Shown piece after piece: positions 7,311-13,311 of a stretch of 15,656 nucleotides of DNA (position 1 is the stretch's first letter; each line of letters begins with the position of its first letter). The DNA comes from Bacteroidota bacterium (GTDB lineage: Bacteria; Bacteroidota; Ignavibacteria; Ignavibacteriales; Ignavibacteriaceae). The translations under genes were made by a program, and so were the position numbers. Where the stretch lies: positions 1 to 15,656 of the forward strand of contig JAEYUD010000080.1 of assembly GCA_023433685.1 (NCBI GenBank), given 5' to 3'. The notes beneath the pieces were generated by a model that was given only the letters and a program-made list of their open reading frames with translations, had not been told where the DNA came from and did not search any database.

Positions 7311-8162
7311 TTATTTCATCAACAACATTTTCTTCACTGAAGTGTGGCTGCCGGTTTTTAACTCGTAGAGGTAAAGTCCGCTTGGCAGTTCCGAAGCATT
7401 AAATGTAACCTGATGAATACCTGATTCCATCTGCCCGTTAACAAGCGTTTTCACCGTCTCACCGAGTGAATTGTACACGGTCAGGGTCACATTCCCGGCA
7501 ACGGGTAACTCGTAACTGATAACAGTGGATGGATTGAATGGATTCGGATAGTTCTGGTGCAAGTTGAATTGCACAGGGTTTACCGCTTCCTCCTCAACGG
7601 CTACCGGTGAGTCTGAGAAATTCAGGTCATCCACCAGGAATGAAGAGCCAAGGTGATAGTCGCTCCCAAGTTCGGGCCCAATGATCATTACGGTGGCGAT
7701 GCATCTGTCAGGTGTGTCGTTATTTAAATATTCGAAAGGGATCTCGAAGTCACGGTATTCTGAGGTGGCACCTGAAAATGTACGTGCGGCAAGACCTACC
7801 AGATCATCACCTTTCATTAACACAACTGAGATGCTGAATCTGTCGTTACCGGCAGGTGCAAAAGTGTAGCTTCCTGTAAATTTAACGGGTCTTTGGGTGT
7901 AAGGAAACCCGGAAGCATCGTCGCCCGACTGTATGAAAGGTGAAACCACCACGTCCGGTGACCATTGTGCCACTTCACCTTTTGCCGCGAAACTGCCTGT
8001 TTTGGCATTTGTCGACTGTGTTACCAGAAGCGGCAAATTCGGTGCATTGGGGGTTGCCCATCCCGAGGGGGCATCGTTACTCCACACTTCAAAACTTCCA
8101 TTTGGTACCTGCGCCACAGCAAGTGTGGTCGCGAATAATATTAAAACAGTGAACTTTTTCAT
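7311..8162 (-). CDS. Secreted protein with type IX secretion (Por) C-terminal sorting domain
   Basis: 283 residues. The signal peptide MKKFTVLILFATTLAVAQ is cut near residue 18. The middle part (19-190) begins VPNGSFEVWSNDAPSGW and ends SFLVDDLNFSDSP, the pattern of a jelly-roll, carbohydrate-binding-like module, though no binding residues can be named. After an acidic linker (VEEEAVNP) comes the sorting tail at 199-283, with YPNPFNPST (205-213), VYNSLGETVKTL and a closing LPSGLYLYELKTG...KKMLLMK. This tail directs export through PorU-type secretion and is normally removed or anchored at the cell surface. The ATG at 8162 has a strong ribosome site (AGGAG at 8173-8169, spacing 6). It is upstream of GH13 on the same strand, so a shared role in polysaccharide use is possible, but a hairpin lies between them. 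The function of the mature domain is unknown. Confidence 0.92.
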   Translation of the reverse strand: MKKFTVLILFATTLAVAQVPNGSFEVWSNDAPSGWATPNAPNLPLLVTQSTNAKTGSFAAKGEVAQWSPDVVVSPFIQSGDDASGFPYTQRPVKFTGSYTFAPAGNDRFSISVVLMKGDDLVGLAARTFSGATSEYRDFEIPFEYLNNDTPDRCIATVMIIGPELGSDYHLGSSFLVDDLNFSDSPVAVEEEAVNPVQFNLHQNYPNPFNPSTVISYELPVAGNVTLTVYNSLGETVKTLVNGQMESGIHQVTFNASELPSGLYLYELKTGSHTSVKKMLLMK

Positions 8163-8399
8163 TCTATTCTCCTGATGATGAGGTTAAGGTTCGATTCAAT
8201 GGCCGTTGATGAAGATATTCGTACTCTTCAAAAACGACGATGCAAATCTATAATCGCTGATAATTACAGAGTGTGCTAATAATCAAAAGGCATTATTAAT
8301 GTATCTGCGGAAGTGTTCGCTGTTGAACTGTAAAATTATTTTCGGCTTTAGAGCTGAACTTCGGTATTTTTGTCAGCATAAATTAATTTGAAAGATGAA
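8163..8399. promoter_or_regulatory. Divergent intergenic region with outward TAnnTTTG boxes
   Basis: This 237-base space separates the divergent T9SS cargo gene (-) and exonuclease gene (+). On the minus strand TAGATTTG lies at 8250-8243, about 80 bases before the ATG at 8162. On the plus strand TATTTTTG lies at 8365-8372, 27 bases before the ATG at 8400. Both fit the Bacteroidota -7 consensus and face their genes. I see no convincing -33 partners, operator palindromes or small ORFs here. Confidence 0.35.
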
Positions 8400-9182
8400 A
8401 TGAAGCTTAAACTTGACCGGCCCCTTGTTTTCTTCGATCTCGAAACCACCGGTATCGATGTTACAAAGGAGCGAATAGTTGAAATATCCCTTCTGAAACT
8501 TTTCCCCGATGGCTCGGAAAAGATCACAACCCTACTCGTGAATCCGGGTATTGCCATTCCCGCGGGCGCGAGCAAGGTGCACGGGATATTTGATCTAATG
8601 GTGGCAAATGAACCATCATTCAATGAGATTGCCGGCTCAATTCTTGAAATATTTAAGGATTCCGATATCTCGGGTTACAACATTTTAAATTATGACCTCC
8701 CCCTTATCAGGCAGGAGTTCAAAAGGTGCGGTATCGAGTTCCCACCCGCGGGAACGATCGCCATCGACCCGTATCAGATCTACGTGAAAAAGGTGCCTCG
8801 TGACCCTGCCAACCCATCGGAAACACGGAATCTTGCTTCGGCTTACCGGTTTTATTGCGGTGAATCCCTTATAAATGCCCACTCGGCCGAGGCTGACATA
8901 ATCGCCACAAAAGAGGTTTTTCTCGCGCAGGTCGATCAGCATCCCGACATCGGTAACACACTCGCCGCCATTTCAAAATTTTCCGGAACGGGTACTACCC
9001 GGAATGCCGACATTTCAGGAAAGTTGATCTATGATGAGAGCAATGAAGTGCTGTTCAATTTCGGGAAGCATGCCGGGAAAAAGGTGAAAGATGAGAGAAG
9101 TTATGGCGAGTGGATGTTGCGGAGCGACTTCCCCGATGACACAAAAGAGGTGCTGAAAAAGGTCCTCGCCCCGCGGAAGTGA
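8400..9182 (+). CDS. DEDDh 3'-5' exonuclease with ExoX-like C-terminal domain
   Basis: 260 residues from the ATG at 8400. A TTG at 8388 would add four residues (MKDE), but the ATG has GAAAG (8390-8394) at a usable distance and sits right before the conserved fold, so it is preferred. The DnaQ-like nuclease domain spans about 6-180: Exo I FFDLETTG (Asp13, Glu15), Exo II GYNILNYDLPLI (Asp99) and Exo III HSAEAD (His161, Asp166), giving the DEDDh set that binds two metal ions and trims DNA 3' ends. Residues 209-256 (LFNFGKHAGKKV...YGEWMLRSDFPDDTK) match the small C-terminal domain found in exonuclease X-like proteins, related to DUF3820. It is not the PolIII epsilon subunit by context: no polymerase gene is near. 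The likely role is DNA repair or recombination end trimming. Its stop lies 28 bases from the convergent asd stop, with no visible terminator between. Confidence 0.92.
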   Translation: MKLKLDRPLVFFDLETTGIDVTKERIVEISLLKLFPDGSEKITTLLVNPGIAIPAGASKVHGIFDLMVANEPSFNEIAGSILEIFKDSDISGYNILNYDLPLIRQEFKRCGIEFPPAGTIAIDPYQIYVKKVPRDPANPSETRNLASAYRFYCGESLINAHSAEADIIATKEVFLAQVDQHPDIGNTLAAISKFSGTGTTRNADISGKLIYDESNEVLFNFGKHAGKKVKDERSYGEWMLRSDFPDDTKEVLKKVLAPRK

Positions 9183-9210
9183 TCCGCGAAGCAAGGGGTG
9201 TAATATTCTC

Positions 9211-10248
9211 TTAAACGAGTCCTTTTTTAACCATCAACTCTGCGCAGAGTATCGCTCCGCCGGCCGCGCCACGCACTGTGTTGTGTGAAAGAACGGTGAA
9301 CTTCCAGTCGAACAGGTTGCACGGGCGGAGTCTCCCCACCGATACCGCCATCCCTTTATCGATGTTTCTGTGAAGCCTGGGTTGAGGGTACTTGTCCTCA
9401 TTGAAGTAGTGGAGCGGTTTCACGGGGGCGTATGGGAGATCAAGTTGTTGCGGTTCTGCAGTGAAGCTCTCCCAAGCCTCAATAATCTCTTCGGCTGTTG
9501 CTTTCTTCTCAAGTTCCACCTGCACCGATTCAGTGTGACCGTCGATAACCGGAACCCTGTTGGTTGAAGCACTTATCTTCATATCGGTAAGTGAAATGCC
9601 GCTTCCGTTGAACTGCCCAAGTATCTTCAGCGGTTCGGTCTCAAGTTTATCTTCTTCACCGCTGATGAAAGGTATCACGTTATCGGTTGAATCCAAACCT
9701 GATACACCGGGGTAGCCCGCGCCTGAAAGTGCCTGCATCGTTACCACATTAACTTTTTTCACTCCGAACCTGTCATGGAGCGGTTTGAGTGCCATCACCA
9801 TGCCGATAGTCGAGCAGTTAGGGTTGGTTACAATTGCCCCGCCGTTATAGCTCTGAACCTTGAGCAGTCCCAGGTGTTCGCTGTTGATCTCAGGCACCAG
9901 AAGTGGCACATCGGGATCGAACCTGTGATTCCTCGAGTTGGAAACCACAAAGTACCCCGCTTTCGCGAAAGCAGTTTCAATTTCACCTGCCACCGAAGAG
10001 TCAAGCCCTGAAAAGACAATCCTACTCTCAAAAGGGGGTTCACAATTCTTAACCACCAGATCCTTCACCCCTGCCGGAATGGGGGTATCCATGAACCAGT
10101 TAACCGCGTCTTTGTACTTCTTCCCCGCCGAGCGGTCGGAAGCCCCCAACTCCTCGAGCTCAAAGAAGGGGTGGTTTTCCAGTAATTGTATGAATTTTTG
10201 TCCCACACTGCCTGTGGCGCCGAGCACTGCTACTTTTATTTTGGTCAT
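9211..10248 (-). CDS. asd: Aspartate-semialdehyde dehydrogenase (archaeal/fungal-like type)
   Basis: 345 residues. Reduces aspartyl-4-phosphate to aspartate semialdehyde with NADPH, the branch point to lysine/DAP, threonine and methionine. The N-terminal Rossmann motif is GATGSVGQ (10-17). The catalytic cysteine is Cys145 in TNPNCSTIG. MQALSGAGYPG (171-181) and GHTES with His238 follow. The start (GATGSVGQKFIQLLENHPFF) and the MQALSGAGYPG motif point to the form typical of archaea and fungi, also present in various bacteria, rather than the E. coli form. The start ATG overlaps the stop of the M20D gene as ATGA (10248-10245), and its AGGAG (10258-10254, spacing 5) lies inside the last codons of that gene, so translation is probably coupled. 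It closes the dapB-M20D-asd cluster. The ribosome site and motifs make the start secure. Confidence 0.97.
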   Translation of the reverse strand: MTKIKVAVLGATGSVGQKFIQLLENHPFFELEELGASDRSAGKKYKDAVNWFMDTPIPAGVKDLVVKNCEPPFESRIVFSGLDSSVAGEIETAFAKAGYFVVSNSRNHRFDPDVPLLVPEINSEHLGLLKVQSYNGGAIVTNPNCSTIGMVMALKPLHDRFGVKKVNVVTMQALSGAGYPGVSGLDSTDNVIPFISGEEDKLETEPLKILGQFNGSGISLTDMKISASTNRVPVIDGHTESVQVELEKKATAEEIIEAWESFTAEPQQLDLPYAPVKPLHYFNEDKYPQPRLHRNIDKGMAVSVGRLRPCNLFDWKFTVLSHNTVRGAAGGAILCAELMVKKGLV

Positions 10249-11420
10249 TTATTCTCCTGTTCAGTAATTAAAATCGTATTAAACACCTCCGCCCCCAGCT
10301 TTATTATATCATCCCCGGGGAGGAATTTGGGGGTGTGAAGGCCATGGTTCTCGCCGGTGGAAGTGCCGAGCCAGAACATGAAGGCAGGGTATTTCTTCGA
10401 GAAGAAGCCAAAATCCTCGCCTGTGAAGCGGTAACCGCAGTCGATGAATTTGAATTTCTTTTCAAGAACGGGTTTGAGGTGATCGTAAAGCGCGGCATCA
10501 ACGGTAACTTCCACATAAGGACTGTTGTCGTAGTTCAGTTTGCACTTCACGCCTGTCTCCGCTTCCACTTCAACGGCTATTCGCTCCATCTCTCCAAGGA
10601 ACCAGCGGTAATCTTCAACCTTCAAGGCGCGAAGTGTGCCATCGAACTTCGCTGTGGGAGGCACAATGTTCCGGGCAATGCCGGATGAAATCTTTCCGTA
10701 TCCAAAGAGAATTGTTTTGCCCGACTTTTTCACCGCTTCCTTTGTCCGCTGGATGAAAAGCATCAGTCCGTCAAAAGCATTGATCCCCTTTTCGGGGAAG
10801 GCGACATGCGATTGCTTCCCGAAGAAATCGATCGAAACAGCATTTGATGCCGCGAAAAGGGTTCCTTTCGTTGAGGCGATCTCCCCCTTCATAAAATCGT
10901 CTGTAACGTGAAGAGCGAAAGCTTTCGTGATATTAAATTTATCAAAAATCCCCGTTTTTATCATGATATCGGCACCACCTCCCCCCTCTTCGGCGGGTTG
11001 AAAAACGAAGATTATATTCTGATCCGGCTTCTCCCTGGTAACACGAAGGAGAAAATCGTAAAGTATCGAAGTGTGAACATCGTGTCCACAGGCGTGCATA
11101 GCCCCGTTGGTTGATGCCCAGGGGACACCTGTTTCTTCAACCACGGGAAGAGCGTCAATATCGGCACGGAACAGGAGACAGGGGCCATTGTTCACGGTGT
11201 ACTCGACCACAAGCCCCGTTTCAGTCGGAGTATGTACCTTTACCCCCGGCAGCAGTTCAACCTGCGACTTTATAAGTTTTGTTGTCTCAAACTCCTTTAA
11301 CGTGAGCTCTGGATTAGCGTGAAGCCTGTGCCGTAATTCCGTGGGATCAAGCGGCAGGTTTTCCTGCGCCTTCAATAATGAAAAAAGAACTGTAGCCATA
11401 AAAAGTGTTTTAAGTTTCAT
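10245..11420 (-). CDS. M20D-family amidohydrolase/deacylase with an N-terminal signal peptide
   Basis: 391 residues. The metallopeptidase M20D family removes acyl or amino-acid groups from amide substrates (N-acetyl-diaminopimelate, N-acyl amino acids, hippurate). Visible motifs: HRLHANPELTLKE (31-43), metal-site HACGHD (109-114), PAEEGGGGA (142-150, general base Glu144 and metal-site Glu145), His171, dimerisation-domain start about 190, SSGIARNIVP (245-254) and C-terminal HGLHTPKF (359-366). The position between dapB and asd, with an ATGA overlap to asd, suggests N-acetyl-LL-diaminopimelate deacetylase in the acetylase route to lysine. However, residues 1-19 (MKLKTLFMATVLFSLLKAQ) form a convincing export signal ending in AQ, like those of the other exported proteins here, which does not suit a cytoplasmic biosynthetic step. 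A later start would cut into the fold. The alternative is a periplasmic peptide or amide scavenging enzyme. A weak CGGA is the only ribosome-site candidate. Confidence 0.9.
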   Translation of the reverse strand: MKLKTLFMATVLFSLLKAQENLPLDPTELRHRLHANPELTLKEFETTKLIKSQVELLPGVKVHTPTETGLVVEYTVNNGPCLLFRADIDALPVVEETGVPWASTNGAMHACGHDVHTSILYDFLLRVTREKPDQNIIFVFQPAEEGGGGADIMIKTGIFDKFNITKAFALHVTDDFMKGEIASTKGTLFAASNAVSIDFFGKQSHVAFPEKGINAFDGLMLFIQRTKEAVKKSGKTILFGYGKISSGIARNIVPPTAKFDGTLRALKVEDYRWFLGEMERIAVEVEAETGVKCKLNYDNSPYVEVTVDAALYDHLKPVLEKKFKFIDCGYRFTGEDFGFFSKKYPAFMFWLGTSTGENHGLHTPKFLPGDDIIKLGAEVFNTILITEQENK

Positions 11421-11505
11421 GATCCGTTAAATTTACAAATTTTGACCAAAAATGCCATTTTCAGAATCCGGCACAAGTTTCACGCCCCTTCTCTGAAGTC
11501 TTTTT

Positions 11506-11540
11506 GGGTAATCAGGGTCGCGTTAAACGACCCTTCACCC
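11506..11540. terminator. Hairpin between dapB and the M20D gene
   Basis: A 7-bp stem (agggtcg 11514-11520, cgaccct 11528-11534) is extended by gggt 11506-11509 pairing with accc 11537-11540 across a small internal loop. It follows the dapB stop by 17 bases on the minus strand. The distal side there is A-rich rather than U-rich, so it may be a pause or processing stem rather than a classical terminator; read-through into the M20D and asd genes remains likely. Confidence 0.45.
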
Positions 11541-11556
11541 CGAATGAATTCACGGG

Positions 11557-12210
11557 TTATTTAAAATCGCTGAACAGCACATCGTTGAACGTATAAAACC
11601 CGGGCGCGGCAGAGACAGCGAATTTAATCGCGATCAGCACCCCTTCCGCGTATGTTCTTCTGCTTGTAACGGAGTGGTTAAGTGAAATAACCTCACCCGG
11701 ACCGCCGAACTGCACTGTGTGGTCACCGGGTACATTCCCGAGACGAAGTGAGGAGATGGGTACATTTCCGCCGAGTTTCTCCCTGAGCATCAACGCGGTG
11801 CCCGATGGCTTGTCTTTTTTTGATCTGTGATGGGTCTCGGTGATCTCCACATCCCACCCGTCGAGATGCTGTGAGATAATATCGACGCACTTTAGCATCA
11901 CGTGCAGACCCTTGGAATAACTGAAACTCTGCACAACAACATTCTTTGAGGCGATGTTTTTAAGGCGGGCGATCTGGTCACCTGTTATCCCTGTGGTGCC
12001 TACCACAAGGGGTGAGTTAAATCTCTCCTGCCAGTGAAGAACGGTATCGAAAACCTCGGGTTGTGAAAAGTCGATGAGAACCTCGGGGGTGGAGTCATGT
12101 CGGAGACCGTCGAGGTCGAGAGTGAAGACACACTCGTGTCCATTTTCACTAAAAACTGCTTTGATCTCCTGCCCCATTTTCCCGGAGGCGCCGATCAGTC
12201 CATATTTCAT
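11557..12210 (-). CDS. dapB: 4-hydroxy-tetrahydrodipicolinate reductase
   Basis: 217 residues from the ATG at 12210, which has GTGAG (12222-12218) at a 7-nt spacing. A GTG at 12222 would add four residues (MRNN) but has no ribosome site. The enzyme reduces the DapA product to tetrahydrodipicolinate with NAD(P)H in the lysine/meso-DAP pathway. Motifs: nucleotide-binding GASGKMGQ (7-14), VVGTTG (69-74), substrate and catalytic THHRSKKDKPSGTAL (126-140) with His127/His128 and Lys131 aligned to E. coli His159/His160 and Lys163, and GGPGE (169-173). It is short compared with the E. coli protein (273 residues) but matches the compact forms seen in Thermotoga and related lineages. First gene of the dapB-M20D-asd cluster; dapA is not in the window. 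Confidence 0.95.
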   Translation of the reverse strand: MKYGLIGASGKMGQEIKAVFSENGHECVFTLDLDGLRHDSTPEVLIDFSQPEVFDTVLHWQERFNSPLVVGTTGITGDQIARLKNIASKNVVVQSFSYSKGLHVMLKCVDIISQHLDGWDVEITETHHRSKKDKPSGTALMLREKLGGNVPISSLRLGNVPGDHTVQFGGPGEVISLNHSVTSRRTYAEGVLIAIKFAVSAAPGFYTFNDVLFSDFK

Positions 12211-12236
12211 ATTATTTCTCACTTTGTTAATTGTTG

Positions 12237-12330
12237 TCGCCGGTTTATCGTAAGACTGTCGGGCGAAAAGGCTCTATGGGAGTCTCACCAAATGATTCCT
12301 CCTGTTCATTCCGCGCGAATGGAACAGAGG
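12237..12330 (-). other. Structured region upstream of dapB (two hairpins)
   Basis: Hairpin 1 is a 13-bp stem with one bulge in each arm: 12298-12311 (cctcctgttcattc) pairs with 12317-12330 (gaatggaacagagg) around the loop cgcgc. Hairpin 2 pairs tcgcc 12237-12241 with ggcga 12262-12266. The region ends 27 bases before the dapB ATG and lies downstream of a TAnnTTTG box at 12372-12365, so it would be in the dapB leader RNA. I do not recognise the lysine riboswitch (L-box) consensus. A dispersed intergenic repeat is an alternative. Confidence 0.4.
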
Positions 12331-12364
12331 ATAATAACCCCAAACAATAATAAATTGCAAGTGT

Positions 12365-12372
12365 CAAATATA
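12365..12372 (-). promoter_or_regulatory. TAnnTTTG box upstream of dapB
   Basis: TATATTTG on the minus strand matches the Bacteroidota -7 consensus, between the msrB terminator and the structured dapB leader. It would give a leader of roughly 150 bases. No clear -33 element is visible. Confidence 0.35.
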
Positions 12373-12403
12373 GTTATTAGCTTAAGAAATTGTTCGGTTA
12401 AAA

Positions 12404-12438
12404 GCCCGGAACAGAAGTATTACCTTTCAGGTCCGGGC
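12404..12438 (-). terminator. Rho-independent-type terminator after msrB
   Basis: Reading the minus strand, GCCCGGA (12438-12432) pairs with TCCGGGC (12410-12404), followed by TTTT (12403-12400). The 21-nt loop contains a small inner stem CCT/AGG. It begins 22 bases after the msrB stop at 12461. The orientation and U-tract fit termination of msrB before dapB. Confidence 0.7.
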
Positions 12439-12460
12439 AAAGATCTGTTGGAAGATATTC

Positions 12461-13000
12461 TTACTTCTTCTCGAACTTCAGGGAGACGGAATTGATGCAG
12501 TATCTGAGCCCGGTGGGTTTGGGTCCGTCATTGAAAACGTGCCCAAGGTGCGCGCCGCAACGGTCGCAGGTTACTTCGGTGCGGATCATTCCAAACGTGT
12601 GATCAGGGTGTTCGGCTATTATACCGCTATCCTTGGGGGCGTAGAAGCTGGGCCACCCGCAATGGGAGTCAAATTTTGTGTCTGAAACGAAAAGCACTTC
12701 GCCGCACGCGGCGCACTTATAGACACCGTCTTCTTTAAGATCCCAATATTCGCCGGTGTAAGGGCGTTCGGTACCCTTCTGGCGCATTATGTAAAACTGC
12801 TCGTCGGTAAGTAACTTCTTCCATTCCGCTTCACTTTTAACTATCTTCTCTTTCATTCCATTTCCTTTATTACCTTTACCCAATGAATCCCCACTTATCA
12901 CAGCCGCGAGAGCTACCTGTTCTTTCTTGCTGCAGGAAACAAAAACCGCCGCCACAATAAGCAGAAACAAGAAACCGAAAAACAAAAAATGCTTCAGCAA
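12461..13000 (-). CDS. msrB: Peptide-methionine (R)-S-oxide reductase, lipoprotein form
   Basis: 179 residues from the TTG at 13000, chosen because GAGG (13009-13006) lies 5 bases upstream and the result is a clean lipoprotein signal: MLKH, hydrophobic 5-21, then FVSC with the lipid-bearing Cys23. A longer frame from a TTG at 13042 would put hydrophilic residues before this and lacks a ribosome site. After a Gly/Asn/Lys-rich linker (36-50), the MsrB domain covers 51-179: zinc cysteines in CAAC (96, 99) and CDRC (145, 148), HCGWPSF with Cys114 as plausible resolving Cys, and catalytic Cys168 in RYCINS. It reduces methionine-R-sulfoxide in proteins using thioredoxin-type electron donors. The lipoprotein signal places it in the periplasm or outer membrane, so a membrane electron donor is needed; none is in the window. 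It is divergent from glnA. Confidence 0.93.
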   Translation of the reverse strand: MLKHFLFFGFLFLLIVAAVFVSCSKKEQVALAAVISGDSLGKGNKGNGMKEKIVKSEAEWKKLLTDEQFYIMRQKGTERPYTGEYWDLKEDGVYKCAACGEVLFVSDTKFDSHCGWPSFYAPKDSGIIAEHPDHTFGMIRTEVTCDRCGAHLGHVFNDGPKPTGLRYCINSVSLKFEKK

Positions 13001-13311
13001 TTCAACCTCAATTAAACAAAGAAAAACGTGCAAAATGTTCAAATAGTGATTTATAAATATAAAGCAATATTAATCATGTTTCCAATCTTAAAAAGAGGGC
13101 AAAAACAGAGGTTGGAAAATATATTTTTAAATCCTTAAGTAATTAAGTTATTAAGGTTATGATGCTTAAATTATAAAATAGTTTAGGAAGATAGTAGCTA
13201 TAATTCAGATATAACCCCGGCTAACCTTAAATATTAAGGTTAGGGTGGTTTTTACGTAACGAAATTTTATATTAATTTTACGTATCGGATAGATACAAAT
13301 ACGAGATAACA
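13001..13311. promoter_or_regulatory. AT-rich divergent msrB/glnA regulatory region
   Basis: This 311-base region has no credible gene. On the plus strand TATAAT at 13199-13204 is a perfect -10-like hexamer, although no good -35 lies 16-18 bases before it. The motif ttaaggtta occurs at 13151-13159 and again in the palindrome at 13221-13243. The motif ttttacgta occurs at 13250-13258 and 13276-13284, 26 bases apart. The glnA ATG (13312) has GAGA at 13303-13306. These repeats could be operator sites for nitrogen control, but no known regulator consensus is recognised. Confidence 0.4.
13213..13253 (+). promoter_or_regulatory. Palindrome / attenuator-like hairpin in the glnA leader
   Basis: A perfect 10-bp inverted repeat (ctaaccttaa 13221-13230, ttaaggttag 13234-13243) has a 3-base centre. 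Flanking aacc (13213-13216) and ggtt (13247-13250) can extend the stem across small bulges, and the T-run 13249-13253 follows. It lies about 60 bases before the glnA ATG, just after a TATAAT box. It may be a dimeric operator or a leader attenuator. Nothing convincing upstream on this strand needs a terminator. Confidence 0.45.

Noticed and set aside
12237..12330. Lysine riboswitch (L-box) upstream of dapB
   Set aside because: The region is too short and the conserved multi-helix core is not recognisable. It is kept only as an unclassified structured region.
12097..12495. 132-codon plus-strand frame across the dapB 5' end and msrB 3' end
   Set aside because: It overlaps two well-supported minus-strand genes and the msrB terminator, and has no motifs or ribosome site.
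12998..13042. Longer msrB start (TTG at 13042)
   Set aside because: The extra 14 residues precede the lipoprotein signal and lack a ribosome site, whereas the TTG at 13000 has GAGG at ideal spacing.
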